Below are positions 1-7,731 of a DNA stretch of 64,000 nt, piece after piece. Source of the stretch: JACVRW01 sp963757815 (GTDB taxonomy: Bacteria > Actinomycetota > Thermoleophilia > Solirubrobacterales > Thermoleophilaceae). Within the stretch, counting starts at the first letter, position 1. Each line of letters begins with the position of its first letter. The position numbers and the translations under genes are program-made. Under the pieces are notes generated by a model. That model was not told where the DNA came from and did not search any database. It saw nothing but the letters and a program-made list of their open reading frames with translations. Location of the stretch: contig CAVWSN010000033.1 of assembly GCA_963757815.1 (NCBI GenBank), positions 1-64,000 on the forward strand. Direction: 5' to 3'.

Positions 1-493
1 TGGTGAGCGTGGCGAGGATTTCCCGGTTCACGTAGGCCGAGAGATCGTCCTATCTGGATGATGACCAAACCCCCTGGGGAGCGTTCAATCTCGGAGGAGC
101 ACACACATGACCCGCTCCTCTTCCACCACCGTCTGTCACCAGTCTGGTAGCACCCCAGCCGGGAAGCGCTGTCCTCTACCACCGGCACGGTCCTCCCCGC
201 GCCTCCGTTGGGACGGTACGGGTCCCTCGCCGTTCTACGTGGTGGGAGCCCGGCATTCCGGAGGGCATGACGTGTGCCGAGTGGCTCCGGCGGCGCCAGC
301 CTCTCCGAGAGACTGGGTCTGCTCGCGCACGTAGGTGCGTGGCAGCGCCGGCACCGGGTCAGGGGAGTGCCGTCGTCAGCCGGGTTCACTACGCGTCGCT
401 GCATCCCATGCCTCTGACGGTGCATCGGGTACGGGACGGTTGGGCGGTTTTGAGCGGACCCAACAGCGCAATCGAGTCAAGGAGGATGTGGGG
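1..493. other. No confident gene; decayed-looking leader region
   Basis: I see no recognisable gene here. A 75-codon plus-strand reading frame opens at 107 behind a purine-rich GGAGGA (91-96), and another at 267 overlaps it. Both encode Ser/Pro/Arg-rich, low-complexity proteins with no domain I recognise. The stretch sits next to several gene fragments and could itself be degenerate coding sequence. Confidence 0.3.
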
Positions 494-784
494 ATGGGAC
501 AAGACAGACGCCAGCGCAGACGACGCGCCGCCGCAGTCGGAGGAGCCGCTTTCGCGGCCAAGAAGCACAGAGACGCAAAGGAAGCGCAGCGGCAGGAGGA
601 GGCGGCAGCTGCCCAGCAGGCTGCGCCCGCTGACCCCGGCCCTGCCGACCCGCCGGCCGCCGCCGGCGGACTGACACACGAGGCGATGGAGCAGCTCAAG
701 CAGCCGGGCGAGCTTCACGAGCAGAACGTGCTTACGGACGAGGAGTTCGAGCGCGAGAAGGCAAGGCTGCTGGGTCACGGCTGA
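494..784 (+). CDS. Small SHOCT-domain protein
   Basis: A 96-residue protein. The ATG at 494 is chosen because AAGGAGG (479-485) lies 8 bases upstream; a longer frame opens at 335 but has no such site. The N-terminus is a run of basic residues, then an Ala/Gln-rich charged helix that could be a coiled coil, then a Pro/Ala linker. The last 32 residues match the short SHOCT domain pattern (L-x-x-L-x-E-L-H-x-x-x-V-L-T-D-E-E-F-E-x-x-K-x-x-L-L), which usually sits at a C-terminus and mediates oligomerisation. No operon partner is visible. The SHOCT call is fairly firm; the cellular role is unknown. Confidence 0.7.
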   Translation: MGQDRRQRRRRAAAVGGAAFAAKKHRDAKEAQRQEEAAAAQQAAPADPGPADPPAAAGGLTHEAMEQLKQPGELHEQNVLTDEEFEREKARLLGHG

Positions 785-954
785 GCGACACCAGCCTCTT
801 CGGCCGCCCCAACGGGAGTGGGCCGCAACGCAACTACGTCTATTTAGAGGAACAACCCATGGCCGAAGTGAATACACCCGTCCTCGACACCCCCTCGCGG
901 GCGCCGACGAGTCGGGATAGCACGGGCGAGTGACCCATATTCGGGTTACCTGAC

Positions 955-1116
955 GTGATGCCCGGTCGGCTTCGACGCCGGAAGGGTGGCGCAGAGCCGC
1001 GCCGTCCCAAGGACGACTACATCGTGATCGACGTTGCGGAGCTGACGGGCGTCTTTGCCGCTCCGCGTTGGCTTCGCGATGTCGGGCTCACGGCGTGGCT
1101 GCTGGTTGGCGTCGCC
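955..1116 (+). pseudogene. N-terminal fragment of an AI-2E family transporter
   Basis: About 54 codons encode an N-terminus with the pattern ELTGVFAAPRWLRDVGLTAW followed by LLVGVA. In my memory of actinobacterial AI-2E/PF01594 permeases this lies just before the first membrane helix. The similarity stops after about 1116 and the frame ends at 1164, where a full permease would run to 350 residues or more. From about 1117 to 1370 another frame gives an acidic, soluble-looking sequence that I do not recognise. I read this as a truncated remnant joined to unrelated DNA. Confidence 0.4.
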
Positions 1117-1400
1117 AATCTCGGCCGACCTATCGCGCGCCCGTGCCGAGGACGAGCGGGATGAGACGCTCCCCCCGGCAGGGGGGCCAATCCTGCCCTG
1201 GCGAGCGAGTGAGGAAGCTGTGCACGCTGGCTCTTTCGATGCCGTAATCGGCATCGCGCTGCACGATGCGGGCGGCTCGACGATCGGCGAGGGGCGGCTC
1301 GACCCAGACGCGATCGCTGAGATCGCCGACGAGCTGGAGGTGGTTCTGCTCCTCGCGACCCTGCGGGTCTCACCCCCGCGGTCGACGCGCCGCGGTCGTA

Positions 1401-3099
1401 GTGGCCCCGCTGCGCTGGCTCCGCTCCCGCGCGCCGGACCGGGCCTCCGCGAAAGAGGATGCGATCGCGGGGATCCCCGGCGCCGTCGGCAGCGTGCCGG
1501 ACGGGATGGCCGCCAGCGTGCTGGCCGGCGTCAACCCGATCCACGGCCTCTACGCGAGCCTTGTTGGCCCGATCGCGGGGGGTCTGAGCGCGAGCACGCA
1601 GCGCATGGTCATCACGACGACGAGCGCCGCCGCGCTCGCAGCGGGCTCGGCGATCGACCAGATCGATCCCGCGGAGCGTCCGGAGGCACTCTTCCTGCTC
1701 ACGATCCTCGCGGGTGCCGTGATGGTCGCCGCCGGGCTGCTGCGGCTCGGGCGCTATACGCGCTTCGTGTCGCACTCGGTGATGACCGGGTTCCTCACCG
1801 GCGTGGCGGCCAACATCGTCCTCGGCCAACTGCCCCAATTGCTCGGCGTCCCGGCGCAAGGTGACACCGCGGTCGCGAAGGCGTTCGACGTCGTGACGGA
1901 TCTGGGTGCGATCGAGTGGGCGTCGGCCCTGACCGGGCTCGGTGCGCTGGCGCTGATGCTGATCGCGGCGCGCACGACGCTGGGTGGGTTCGGCGCGCTC
2001 CTCGCGCTCGTCGTTCCTACGGTCGTGCTGGTCGCGGCCGGGAACGACAGCGTGCAGCGAGTGGACGACATCGGGGACATCCCGAGCGGCCTCCCGCTGC
2101 CGGCGCTGCCGGCACTCGACCAGTTCTCGTTCGACCTGCTGGTGGGCGCGCTCGCGATCGCCGTGATCGTGCTGGTGCAGGGCGCCGGCGTCCGCGAGGT
2201 CGCGCCGAACGCGGGCGGCTCGCCGTCCAGCGTCGACGGCGACTTCGTCGCCCAGGGCGTCGGCAACATCGCCAGCGGCCTGTTCCAGGGGCAGCCGGTC
2301 GGCGGCTCGGTCGGGCAGACCGCGCTGAACCTCGCGGCGGGCGCGCGCACCCGCTGGGCCTCGATCTGGTCGGGCATCTGGATGCTGCTGATCATCGTGG
2401 TGTTCTCCGGCGTGGTCGGGCAGGTGGCGATGCCGACGCTTGCCGCCGTCCTGATCTTCGCCGCCGCCGGCTCGGTCGACCTCGGCGAGCTGCGCACCGT
2501 TTTCCGCAGCTCTGTCGCTTCACAGGTGGCGCTCGCCACCACGTTTGCCGCGACGCTCTTCCTGCCGATCGCGGCGGCGGTCGGGATCGGGGTCGCGCTG
2601 TCGCTGCTGCTGCAGCTCAACCGCGAGGCGATGGACCTCCGCGTCGTGCGGCTCGTGCCGCTCGCCGACGGACGTTTCCGGGAGGAGCCCGCCCCCCCTC
2701 GCCTGGCCGATCGCGACGTCACCGTGCTCGAGGCGTACGGGAGCCTGCTGTTCGCCGGCGCCCGCACGCTGCAGGCCCGGCTCCCCGACCCCACCGGCGC
2801 GGACCGTCCCGCCGTGGTCCTGCGGCTGCGCGGCCGGGTGGCGCTGGGCGCGACGTTCGTGGTCGTCGTCGAAGACTACGCGGAGCGCGTGGCTGGAGCC
2901 GGCGGGCGCATGTACCTGAGCGGAGTGGATCCGAAGCTGGTGGCTCAGCTGCGGCGCACCGAGACCGGCGCGGCGACCGGGCAGCGAGCGCCCGGTGCGG
3001 ATCTTCGAGGCCACCGAGCTCGTCGGCGGCTCGACCGAGGCGGCGGTCGAGGTGGCCCGGGAGTTCGTGAGGATGCCCGCACCGCCAGCGGACGAGTAG
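1401..3099 (+). pseudogene. SulP-family anion transporter, frameshifted near its C-terminus
   Basis: The frame from the GTG at 1401 encodes a multi-spanning protein of the SulP/SLC26 family (sulfate, bicarbonate or other anions). It has the first-helix region with IAGIPGAVGSVPDG and GLYASLVGP, about ten hydrophobic segments, and a C-terminal STAS domain from about 2690. Near 2975-2985 the reading frame must step by +1. The STAS tail (VRIFEATELVGGSTEAAVEV) then continues in the next frame to the stop at 3097-3099. Restored length is about 565 residues, normal for the family. No good ribosome site precedes 1401, so the start is uncertain. One extra base in a G-rich run explains the break. Confidence 0.65.
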
Positions 3100-3126
3100 G
3101 GCTGAACGCCTCAGGCTGCGGTCGCT

Positions 3127-3258
3127 GCGCCGCCCCAGATTGGTGCCGATCAGAGATACGACCGTCACGAGGTCGATCTGGCCCGTCAGCGCCTCGAAGA
3201 TCGAGAGCGCGCGTCGGACGTCGGTCCGCGCGGTGAGGTCACCGTAGCCCACCGTCGA
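3127..3258 (-). pseudogene. Pore-region fragment of a potassium channel
   Basis: On the minus strand this segment encodes the selectivity filter STVGYGDLTARTDVRRALSI, then a last helix with LTGQIDLVTVVSLIGTNLGR. That is the classic two-helix K+ channel (Ion_trans_2/KcsA-like) C-terminus. The upstream helix and pore helix are missing: beyond 3258 the homology stops abruptly. Downstream the frame runs without a stop into the antisense of the SulP gene. It is a non-functional relic. Confidence 0.55.
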
Positions 3259-3534
3259 GCGCGATGCGCAGCCCACGGGCTGGCTCCCACAACCGAAGGC
3301 GCGTCGGCCAGCATTCCCAGGTCAGGCCACGGGTGGCCGCCTACCCGGGACGGGAGGAGGGAACGAACTCGGACCCCCAGTCCCGCTGCCGACAAACAAC
3401 TCAGCCACGGCCGAGCACACCAAGGTCTCGGGCGCCCCGACGTAGGACTCAACTGCGCAAGCCTCGCCTCCGGATGGTTGGGGTACCAGCCTTTGAAACC
3501 GACTCCGTGCACCGCGAGGGTCGCTCTGTAGAGC

Positions 3535-3618
3535 CCAAAACAAATGAGGGTTCGGGTTGACGGCAAACAGGCGGGCCTGTTCTGCGTCGGAGCGAAAGGC
3601 GCTGTTGACACGCACCGA
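3535..3618 (-). pseudogene. VanY/D-Ala-D-Ala carboxypeptidase-like scrap
   Basis: About 28 minus-strand codons read VRVNSAFRSDAEQARLF followed by AVNPNP. This resembles the Ser-x-Phe-Arg-Ser-x-x-Glu-Gln core of VanY-type D-alanyl-D-alanine carboxypeptidases. The downstream zinc-binding part (the SxHxxGxAxD region) is not visible in any frame. Neighbouring frames from 3260 to 3830 contain further protein-like patches that I cannot assign. I treat it as a low-confidence relic inside a decayed zone. Confidence 0.3.
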
Positions 3619-3835
3619 TTGCGGACCTGCCGAAGGCCGTTCCCGGCGCCGTGATCGTCGCGGCGACGGCGAGCTCGGTCGCCCGCGGCCAGCAAGCGTG
3701 GTCGCGGGCTCGGCGGCATCGATCCGCGCAGGAGGTGGCGCACAAGCCGCCAGCGGGAGTCGTTGAAGGTTGTCTCGGCAAGCTCGTGCAGGCGGCGTGT
3801 GAGCCAGCTCGAGGCGAGCCGGCGAAGGCGCTGAC

Positions 3836-4273
3836 CTAGGCAGCAGTGTCCAGCCCGGACCGAGCCTGACCCTGTCTCGGCCCGCCTCGAACATCAATCA
3901 AATGGTGTGCCCGCTGGGCAGCTACCTCGCTCTCGACAACGCCTCGGACGCGCTCGCCGAGCGTGTAATAGCGCACCGCGCCAATATGTCTCGCGGCGAT
4001 GTATCTCGCGAGAATGCGTCGCAGCCGCGTCCGGCCCTTGGCCGTCCGCTCGAGCTCAATTGCGAGCACCCTCTCCCCCATCTCGCCGGAGACTCCCACG
4101 ATGCTGCAGTCCGGGAAGTGCAGCCGTCGGTGTCCGGCGGGCGTGAGGTCGAGCTGGCCGCCGGTGCCCGAAAGCGGCACTGCGAACCGCTGACGGTTGT
4201 TTGGCCCGGCACTCAGCGAGGTGTCTGCAGCGCGCATCTCCCGTTCGGTCCTGACCCGCTCCGGCCCGAACTC
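3836..4273 (-). pseudogene. Replication-relaxation-like protein, C-terminal fragment
   Basis: The last 145 residues of this minus-strand frame have an arrangement I associate with the replication-relaxation (PF13814) family. It starts with RTEREMRAAD, then has LHFPD, then ERVLAIELERTAKGRTRLRR and a tail with VRYYTLGERVRGVVESEV. Such proteins occur on actinobacterial plasmids and integrative elements. The N-terminal winged-helix half is absent. At about 4273 the sequence switches to the 5' half of a SnoaL-like gene, so this is a recombination junction and not an intact gene. Confidence 0.4.
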
Positions 4274-4503
4274 GCGTCGATGTAGTCGCTGATCACCTTC
4301 ACTGGGTTGGCATCCCAGGCCCCGCGTTGGGGCTTCCACTGGCGCATCACGGCGTCGCGACCCACCCAGGGCCCCGGCTCCGGCCAACCCTCCCCTGCCC
4401 GCACGATGACGTCTGGGTCATACGTCTTACGAACGGCATCCATGTCTCCGGAGTTCCACGCCTCGAAGAAGGCCCGTACAACCTCAACGTTCTCCCGCGA
4501 CAT
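4273..4503 (-). pseudogene. SnoaL-like protein, 5' part only
   Basis: This begins with ATG at 4503 and MSRENVEVVRAFFEAWNSGD, a typical start of SnoaL/NTF2-fold polyketide-cyclase-like proteins, then WVGRDAVMRQW. The family pattern holds through VISDYIDA (about residue 77), then becomes unrelated and stops at 4213. A full member would be about 130 residues. It starts 3 bases after the stop of the upstream SnoaL gene, so the two formed an operon before the 3' half was replaced. Confidence 0.55.
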
Positions 4504-4506
4504 CGC

Positions 4507-5034
4507 CTACTCCGACAGCCCCATGGCTTCGAGGACCCGCTGCCAGCCGTTCTGCTCGACGAACCACTCCTGGCGGGCGATCTTGCCTCGCGAGGAAAGC
4601 TCCATCCCGGTTCCGCCGGATGTGAGCTCGGTCTTCACGCCGCTGCTGCGCCCGTAGCCGACGAAGTCGCCTTTGATCGCGAGGCGATCGCCGCCGTCGA
4701 CCACCCGGTCGATCGTCCACGACCAACGCCCGAACGCATCGTCGATCTCGTGGTAGAGCGCCCGGACCCCCTCGCGTCCGCGAAAGCAGTCGCCGACGCC
4801 GACCCCGAGCATGCCATGCATCCAAACCACCGTGTCGGGCTCGTAGATGAGCACGTTTACGTCCATGTCGCTGCGTGCCATTGCGCTGAAGCCCCGCTTG
4901 ACTTGTGCGCGGATCAACCGTCTCCTGAGCGGCGAGCCGAGCTTGAGCCGGACGCTGCCTGCCGAGATCGCCGTCCCGACGGCGGGCGCTCGCAGCAGCA
5001 GCGAGTCGATCAGGTCACGTTTCTCCGGCGACAT
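4507..5034 (-). CDS. SnoaL-like (NTF2-fold) protein
   Basis: A 175-residue protein with an N-terminal helical segment and then an NTF2-like fold. Visible features are VNVLIYEPDTVVWMHGML, FRGREGVRALYHEIDDAFGR and a final strand region ending QEWFVEQNGWQRVLEAMGLS. Family members are small-molecule-binding or cyclase/isomerase-like; no substrate can be assigned. The ATG at 5034 is chosen because a near-perfect -35/-10 pair lies just upstream, with the -10 only 9 bases from the ATG (leaderless pattern). The frame stays open further upstream only because the promoter repeat happens to be readable. Confidence 0.65.
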   Translation of the reverse strand: MSPEKRDLIDSLLLRAPAVGTAISAGSVRLKLGSPLRRRLIRAQVKRGFSAMARSDMDVNVLIYEPDTVVWMHGMLGVGVGDCFRGREGVRALYHEIDDAFGRWSWTIDRVVDGGDRLAIKGDFVGYGRSSGVKTELTSGGTGMELSSRGKIARQEWFVEQNGWQRVLEAMGLSE

Positions 5035-5041
5035 CGGTTCC

Positions 5042-5074
5042 CCAGTATCTGCCGCTCGCAGGGTCGCGTCCAGC
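5042..5074 (-). promoter_or_regulatory. Repeated promoter-like element, copy 1 (leaderless)
   Basis: A 33-base sequence that is identical at 10168-10200. Read on the minus strand it contains TGGACG, a 17-base spacer, and GATACT, which fits a housekeeping-sigma -35/-10 pair (4 of 6 each). The ATG at 5034 follows the -10 by 9 bases and there is no Shine-Dalgarno sequence, which suggests a leaderless transcript. The promoter reading is inference; the exact repeat is directly visible. Confidence 0.55.
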
Positions 5075-5217
5075 TTCACCCCAAATCGGCTCCGATTTCG
5101 GACGACACAAGCGAGCATGCGGCCCCACTGCGCTGCGTGAAAATGTCCCTACAAATCCGTGCGCTAAGCAGAATGCGTGTCCGGCTTGCTGCCCCCGATG
5201 GGCCTGAGGAGGGAATG

Positions 5218-5250
5218 CGCCCGGCCTGACTCGATGCGCCAGGCCGGGCG
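5218..5250 (-). terminator. Rho-independent-type hairpin
   Basis: CGCCCGGCCTG (5218-5228) and CAGGCCGGGCG (5240-5250) form a perfect 11-bp stem with an 11-base loop. It lies 16 bases past the stop of the minus-strand small gene ending at 5267. There is no clear U-tract, as is common in high-GC actinobacteria. Confidence 0.55.
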
Positions 5251-5266
5251 GTTCGTGGGGCCGCCG

Positions 5267-5547
5267 CTAGTAGGGCGACGCCATGTCGTAGTACTTCACG
5301 CCCTCGCTGTCGCCCTTGATGCTGAATGAGATTGACTCCAGCGGTTCTTCGCTGGAGCCGTTGACCTCGGGCTTCGGCCCGGCGTTGGTCGGTGCCGTCA
5401 GGAACAGCTTGTCGCCGTCGGTCCCCATGAGGCCAGGGATCTCGACCTTTGAGGGCCACGCGCTTCGCGGTGGGCGTCGGAAGGCTTAGGTGCCTTCACG
5501 GTGCGGATGCTCTCAGCATGTTCCATGCCAGTCATCCCGTCGTTCAT
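5267..5547 (-). pseudogene. Small unknown protein, frameshifted
   Basis: The frame from ATG 5547 gives MNDGMTGMEHAESIRTVKAP and then loses sense. Stepping by +1 near 5460-5470 restores a convincing sequence: KVEIPGLMGTDGDKLFL, then PLESISFSIKGDSEGVKYYD, then a TAG stop at 5267-5269. Restored length is about 92 residues. I do not recognise the family. Its start overlaps the stop of the upstream 48-residue gene (ATGA at 5544-5547), supporting translation coupling, and a strong hairpin follows it. Confidence 0.4.
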
Positions 5548-5690
5548 GCTCGGATCTCGCCTCGTCTGTTGGGTGCCTGCCCGTAGTACCTCTGGAGCGT
5601 CCGCTGCTCGTGGTCGGAGAGGCGCGAGCCCGTGACGAGGCGCTGAATCAACTCTCGAATGTGCTGAGGGAGGCGGTGTTTCTCTTGCAT
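5544..5690 (-). CDS. 48-residue hypothetical protein
   Basis: From ATG 5690 the product is a short, charged, probably helical protein containing HIRELIQRLVTGSRLSDHEQ and QRYYGQ. I do not recognise it. Its TGA overlaps the ATG of the next gene at 5547, the main evidence that it is a real coding sequence. No strong ribosome site is visible, and the frame remains open upstream as far as about 6120 over non-coding-looking sequence. Confidence 0.3.
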   Translation of the reverse strand: MQEKHRLPQHIRELIQRLVTGSRLSDHEQRTLQRYYGQAPNRRGEIRA

Positions 5691-6003
5691 GCTCGGGAGA
5701 TTGGCGACGTCTAAGGGGCGGCCCAGTAGTCCTTGGCGATTACCCGATAGTCGTTCTAAACGGTCGTCCAGGGGAACGGCCCGGGGAAGTCCTCGGCCGC
5801 CTCGCGGTCCACGCCTGCCTTCACGTAGCGGTCGAGCGTCGTCGACGTTCAGGACCAGCGAGGAAGCTGTCGCAGCCGCTGGGCTGCGGGGGTAGCCTCC
5901 GGCTCGCCAGCCGGCAGCCACGCGCTGCGAACTCGACCAGGGGCGTAAATTTCGACGGCGGATCGCCGTGCGTGCGATCCGGACGCGAAGGAGGTCGCGG
6001 CGC

Positions 6004-6315
6004 ATGATCGTCCAGGTCGTCAAGTACAAGAGCGGGCTCTCGGACGACGACGTCCGCCGGGTAATCGCGGAACGGGCTCCGCGGTACGAGGCGCTTCCCC
6101 GGCTTCGGCAGAAGCTATACATCAGGGAGCCTGAGACCGGCGAGTACGGCGGGATCTACGTCTGGGATGACGAGGAATCGATGCGCGAGTTTCGCCAGTC
6201 GGATCTCGCCGCGACCATCCCGGAGGCCTACCGCGTCGAGGGGGAGCCGAGGGTCGAGATCTTCGAGCTCGTCTCAGTGCTGCGCGCTGAAGAGGGCATC
6301 GTGCCCGCGCTCTGA
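6004..6315 (+). CDS. YdhR-like/ABM-fold small protein
   Basis: A 103-residue protein opening MIVQVVKYKSGLSDDDVRRV, with GGIYVWDDEESMREFRQSD and a C-terminal strand VEIFELVSVLR. This alpha+beta ferredoxin-like pattern fits the YdhR/antibiotic-biosynthesis monooxygenase superfamily of small dimeric proteins. The start at 6004 is set by AAGGAGG at 5987-5993. An upstream start at 5968 would add only Arg-rich residues. It is a single-gene unit; catalytic function is not demonstrable from sequence. Confidence 0.65.
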   Translation: MIVQVVKYKSGLSDDDVRRVIAERAPRYEALPRLRQKLYIREPETGEYGGIYVWDDEESMREFRQSDLAATIPEAYRVEGEPRVEIFELVSVLRAEEGIVPAL

Positions 6316-6438
6316 GCGCATAATCACCCGTGGTGGCAGGGCAGCGCGCAGTGCTGCTCTTGTGGACAGCAGGCGTCTGTGAACCGCCCAGGCCGCGATC
6401 GCTCGCTCATCGCTTTAGTCAGCTGGCCGCCTGAGCGA

Positions 6439-7212
6439 TCACTGGGCGATTGATGGCGGCGGAAGTCCGCTCACCCACGAGGCGATCATGCGGGCGAGGT
6501 CGGCTCCCGCGAGCGGAACAAGGTCGTTGTGGCCGAGGCCAGGGAAGACGTGCATGCGCTTCGGTTCCGAGGCGGACTCGAACAGGGTCCGGCCGTGGGA
6601 GAGCGGCACGATGTCGTCGCGCTCGCCGTGGAGGACCAGCAGCGGAGCATGCAGCTCGTGAATGCGGCGCAGGGTCGGGTAGGCGTCGGGGACGAGGGCC
6701 GTCGGGATGAACGGGTAGTGCAGGCGGCCGAGCTCGCGGACGCCTGTGAACGTGGAGAGCAGTACGAGACCCGCGGGCGGACGCTCGAGCGCGAGCTCGA
6801 GCGCGACGGCGCCGCCGAGCGACTCACCCAGGTAGAAGACCCGGGCGGGATCCACCCCGGGCTGCTCGAGCAGACCGGTTAGCGCGGCGCGGGCGTCGCG
6901 GTAGGTGCCCTCCTCGCTGGGCCTGCCGCTGCTACGGCCGTAGCCGCGATAGTCGAACAGCAGCACGTCGAACCCGGCGGCCGTCAACAGGGCCGCGTGC
7001 AGGACGCGGTCGCCGATGTTGCCGGCGTTGCCGTGGCACAGCAGCAGATGTCCGAGCAGCTCCGTTCGAGCGTCGACCCACCAGCCGTGCAGCCGCTCGC
7101 CGTCGTCGCACTCCAGCGCTAGGTCGCGGTAGTCCAGCCCCGCCCGCTGCGGCGTCTCGATGATCGCGCGGGAGGGGAAGTAGAGCAGCGAGTTGAGCAG
7201 CGGGCGGATCAC
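6439..7212 (-). CDS. Alpha/beta hydrolase (BEM46/serine aminopeptidase type)
   Basis: A 257-residue hydrolase. It shows the oxyanion segment LLCHGNAGNIGDR, the strand LLFDYRGYGRSSG, the nucleophile elbow GESLGG (Ser131), the acid in GERDDIVP (Asp199) and the catalytic His in GLGHND (His228). The N-terminus carries LLNSLLYFPSRAI, typical of BEM46-like enzymes that can be membrane-associated esterases. The GTG start at 7212 overlaps the TGA of the preceding gene (GTGA), so the two are translationally coupled. The substrate is unknown. Confidence 0.8.
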   Translation of the reverse strand: MIRPLLNSLLYFPSRAIIETPQRAGLDYRDLALECDDGERLHGWWVDARTELLGHLLLCHGNAGNIGDRVLHAALLTAAGFDVLLFDYRGYGRSSGRPSEEGTYRDARAALTGLLEQPGVDPARVFYLGESLGGAVALELALERPPAGLVLLSTFTGVRELGRLHYPFIPTALVPDAYPTLRRIHELHAPLLVLHGERDDIVPLSHGRTLFESASEPKRMHVFPGLGHNDLVPLAGADLARMIASWVSGLPPPSIAQ

Positions 7213-7430
7213 CGAAGGCCCTGCTCCTCCGCTTGCCGCGCCTGGCGCGCCTCCCGCCGCGCCCGCCGCAGCGGTTCCGGCGTGCGCGCCCGCCGGATTG
7301 CGGCGAGCACCACCCATACCGCGGTATCGAGGTCGGTGCGCCAGCCGGGGTGGACGACGAGCGGCCGCACGCCGACGCGCGTGCGGAGCAGACGGGCGAC
7401 CTCCGCCCCCTCGAGCAGGAGCGGGCTCAT
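7209..7430 (-). CDS. Hypothetical protein upstream of the hydrolase
   Basis: This frame ends in a TGA overlapping the hydrolase GTG start. From the ATG at 7430 it encodes 73 residues with LLRTRVGVRPLVVHPGWRTD and a basic Arg-rich tail. The frame is open to 7634. Another minus-strand frame between about 7500 and 7735 also looks coding (AGYFPAVWPETPFELICLQG, then LGAIILAVPGSPF), so the real gene may run to about 7735 with an indel near 7490-7510. No family recognised. Confidence 0.4.
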   Translation of the reverse strand: MSPLLLEGAEVARLLRTRVGVRPLVVHPGWRTDLDTAVWVVLAAIRRARTPEPLRRARREARQARQAEEQGLR

Positions 7431-7731
7431 CGCCCCACGCTCGGGCCCCGGCTCCGCACCTCCGGCCAGCAGCGGCCGGTCGGTCACACCGACGCTCGCG
7501 CAATCGAGCACCGCGCCGAGGTGAAGGGCGAGCCCGGCACCGCGAGGATGATCGCGCCCAGTGGCGTTAACGGCCGCGGACCCGACGGGCGCCAGGGCGC
7601 GGGGCGCAAGCTCGCGAGCTCGCCCTGGAGGCAAATGAGCTCGAACGGCGTCTCAGGCCACACCGCAGGGAAGTATCCGGCTGCCCCGTCGGCGGCCGGG
7701 CTGCGGCCCTGCCGCCTCTGCAGCGAGTCGA

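Noticed and set aside
107..334. 75-residue protein with a GGAGGA site upstream
   Set aside because: Composition is low-complexity, a competing frame overlaps it, and no conservation or family pattern is evident; noted only in the region entry.
859..933. 24-codon mini-ORF (MAEVNTPVLDTPSRAPTSRD...)
   Set aside because: The ribosome site is weak and it is too short to support without conservation data.
2970..2990. Programmed +1 frameshift in the SulP gene and others
   Set aside because: No shared slippery sequence, internal SD or stop-codon context was seen at the junctions; an insertion artefact or mutation is simpler.
5267..5450. Possible type VI Hcp-like protein on the minus strand
   Set aside because: The C-terminal strand pattern is only vaguely Hcp-like, and length and conserved residues do not match; left as unknown.
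5766..5880. Tyrosine-integrase C-terminus (TLDRYVKAGVDREAAEDFPG, then stop)
   Set aside because: TLDRY resembles the end of some phage-type integrases, but no R-H-R-Y catalytic residues are visible in any frame; too little to call.
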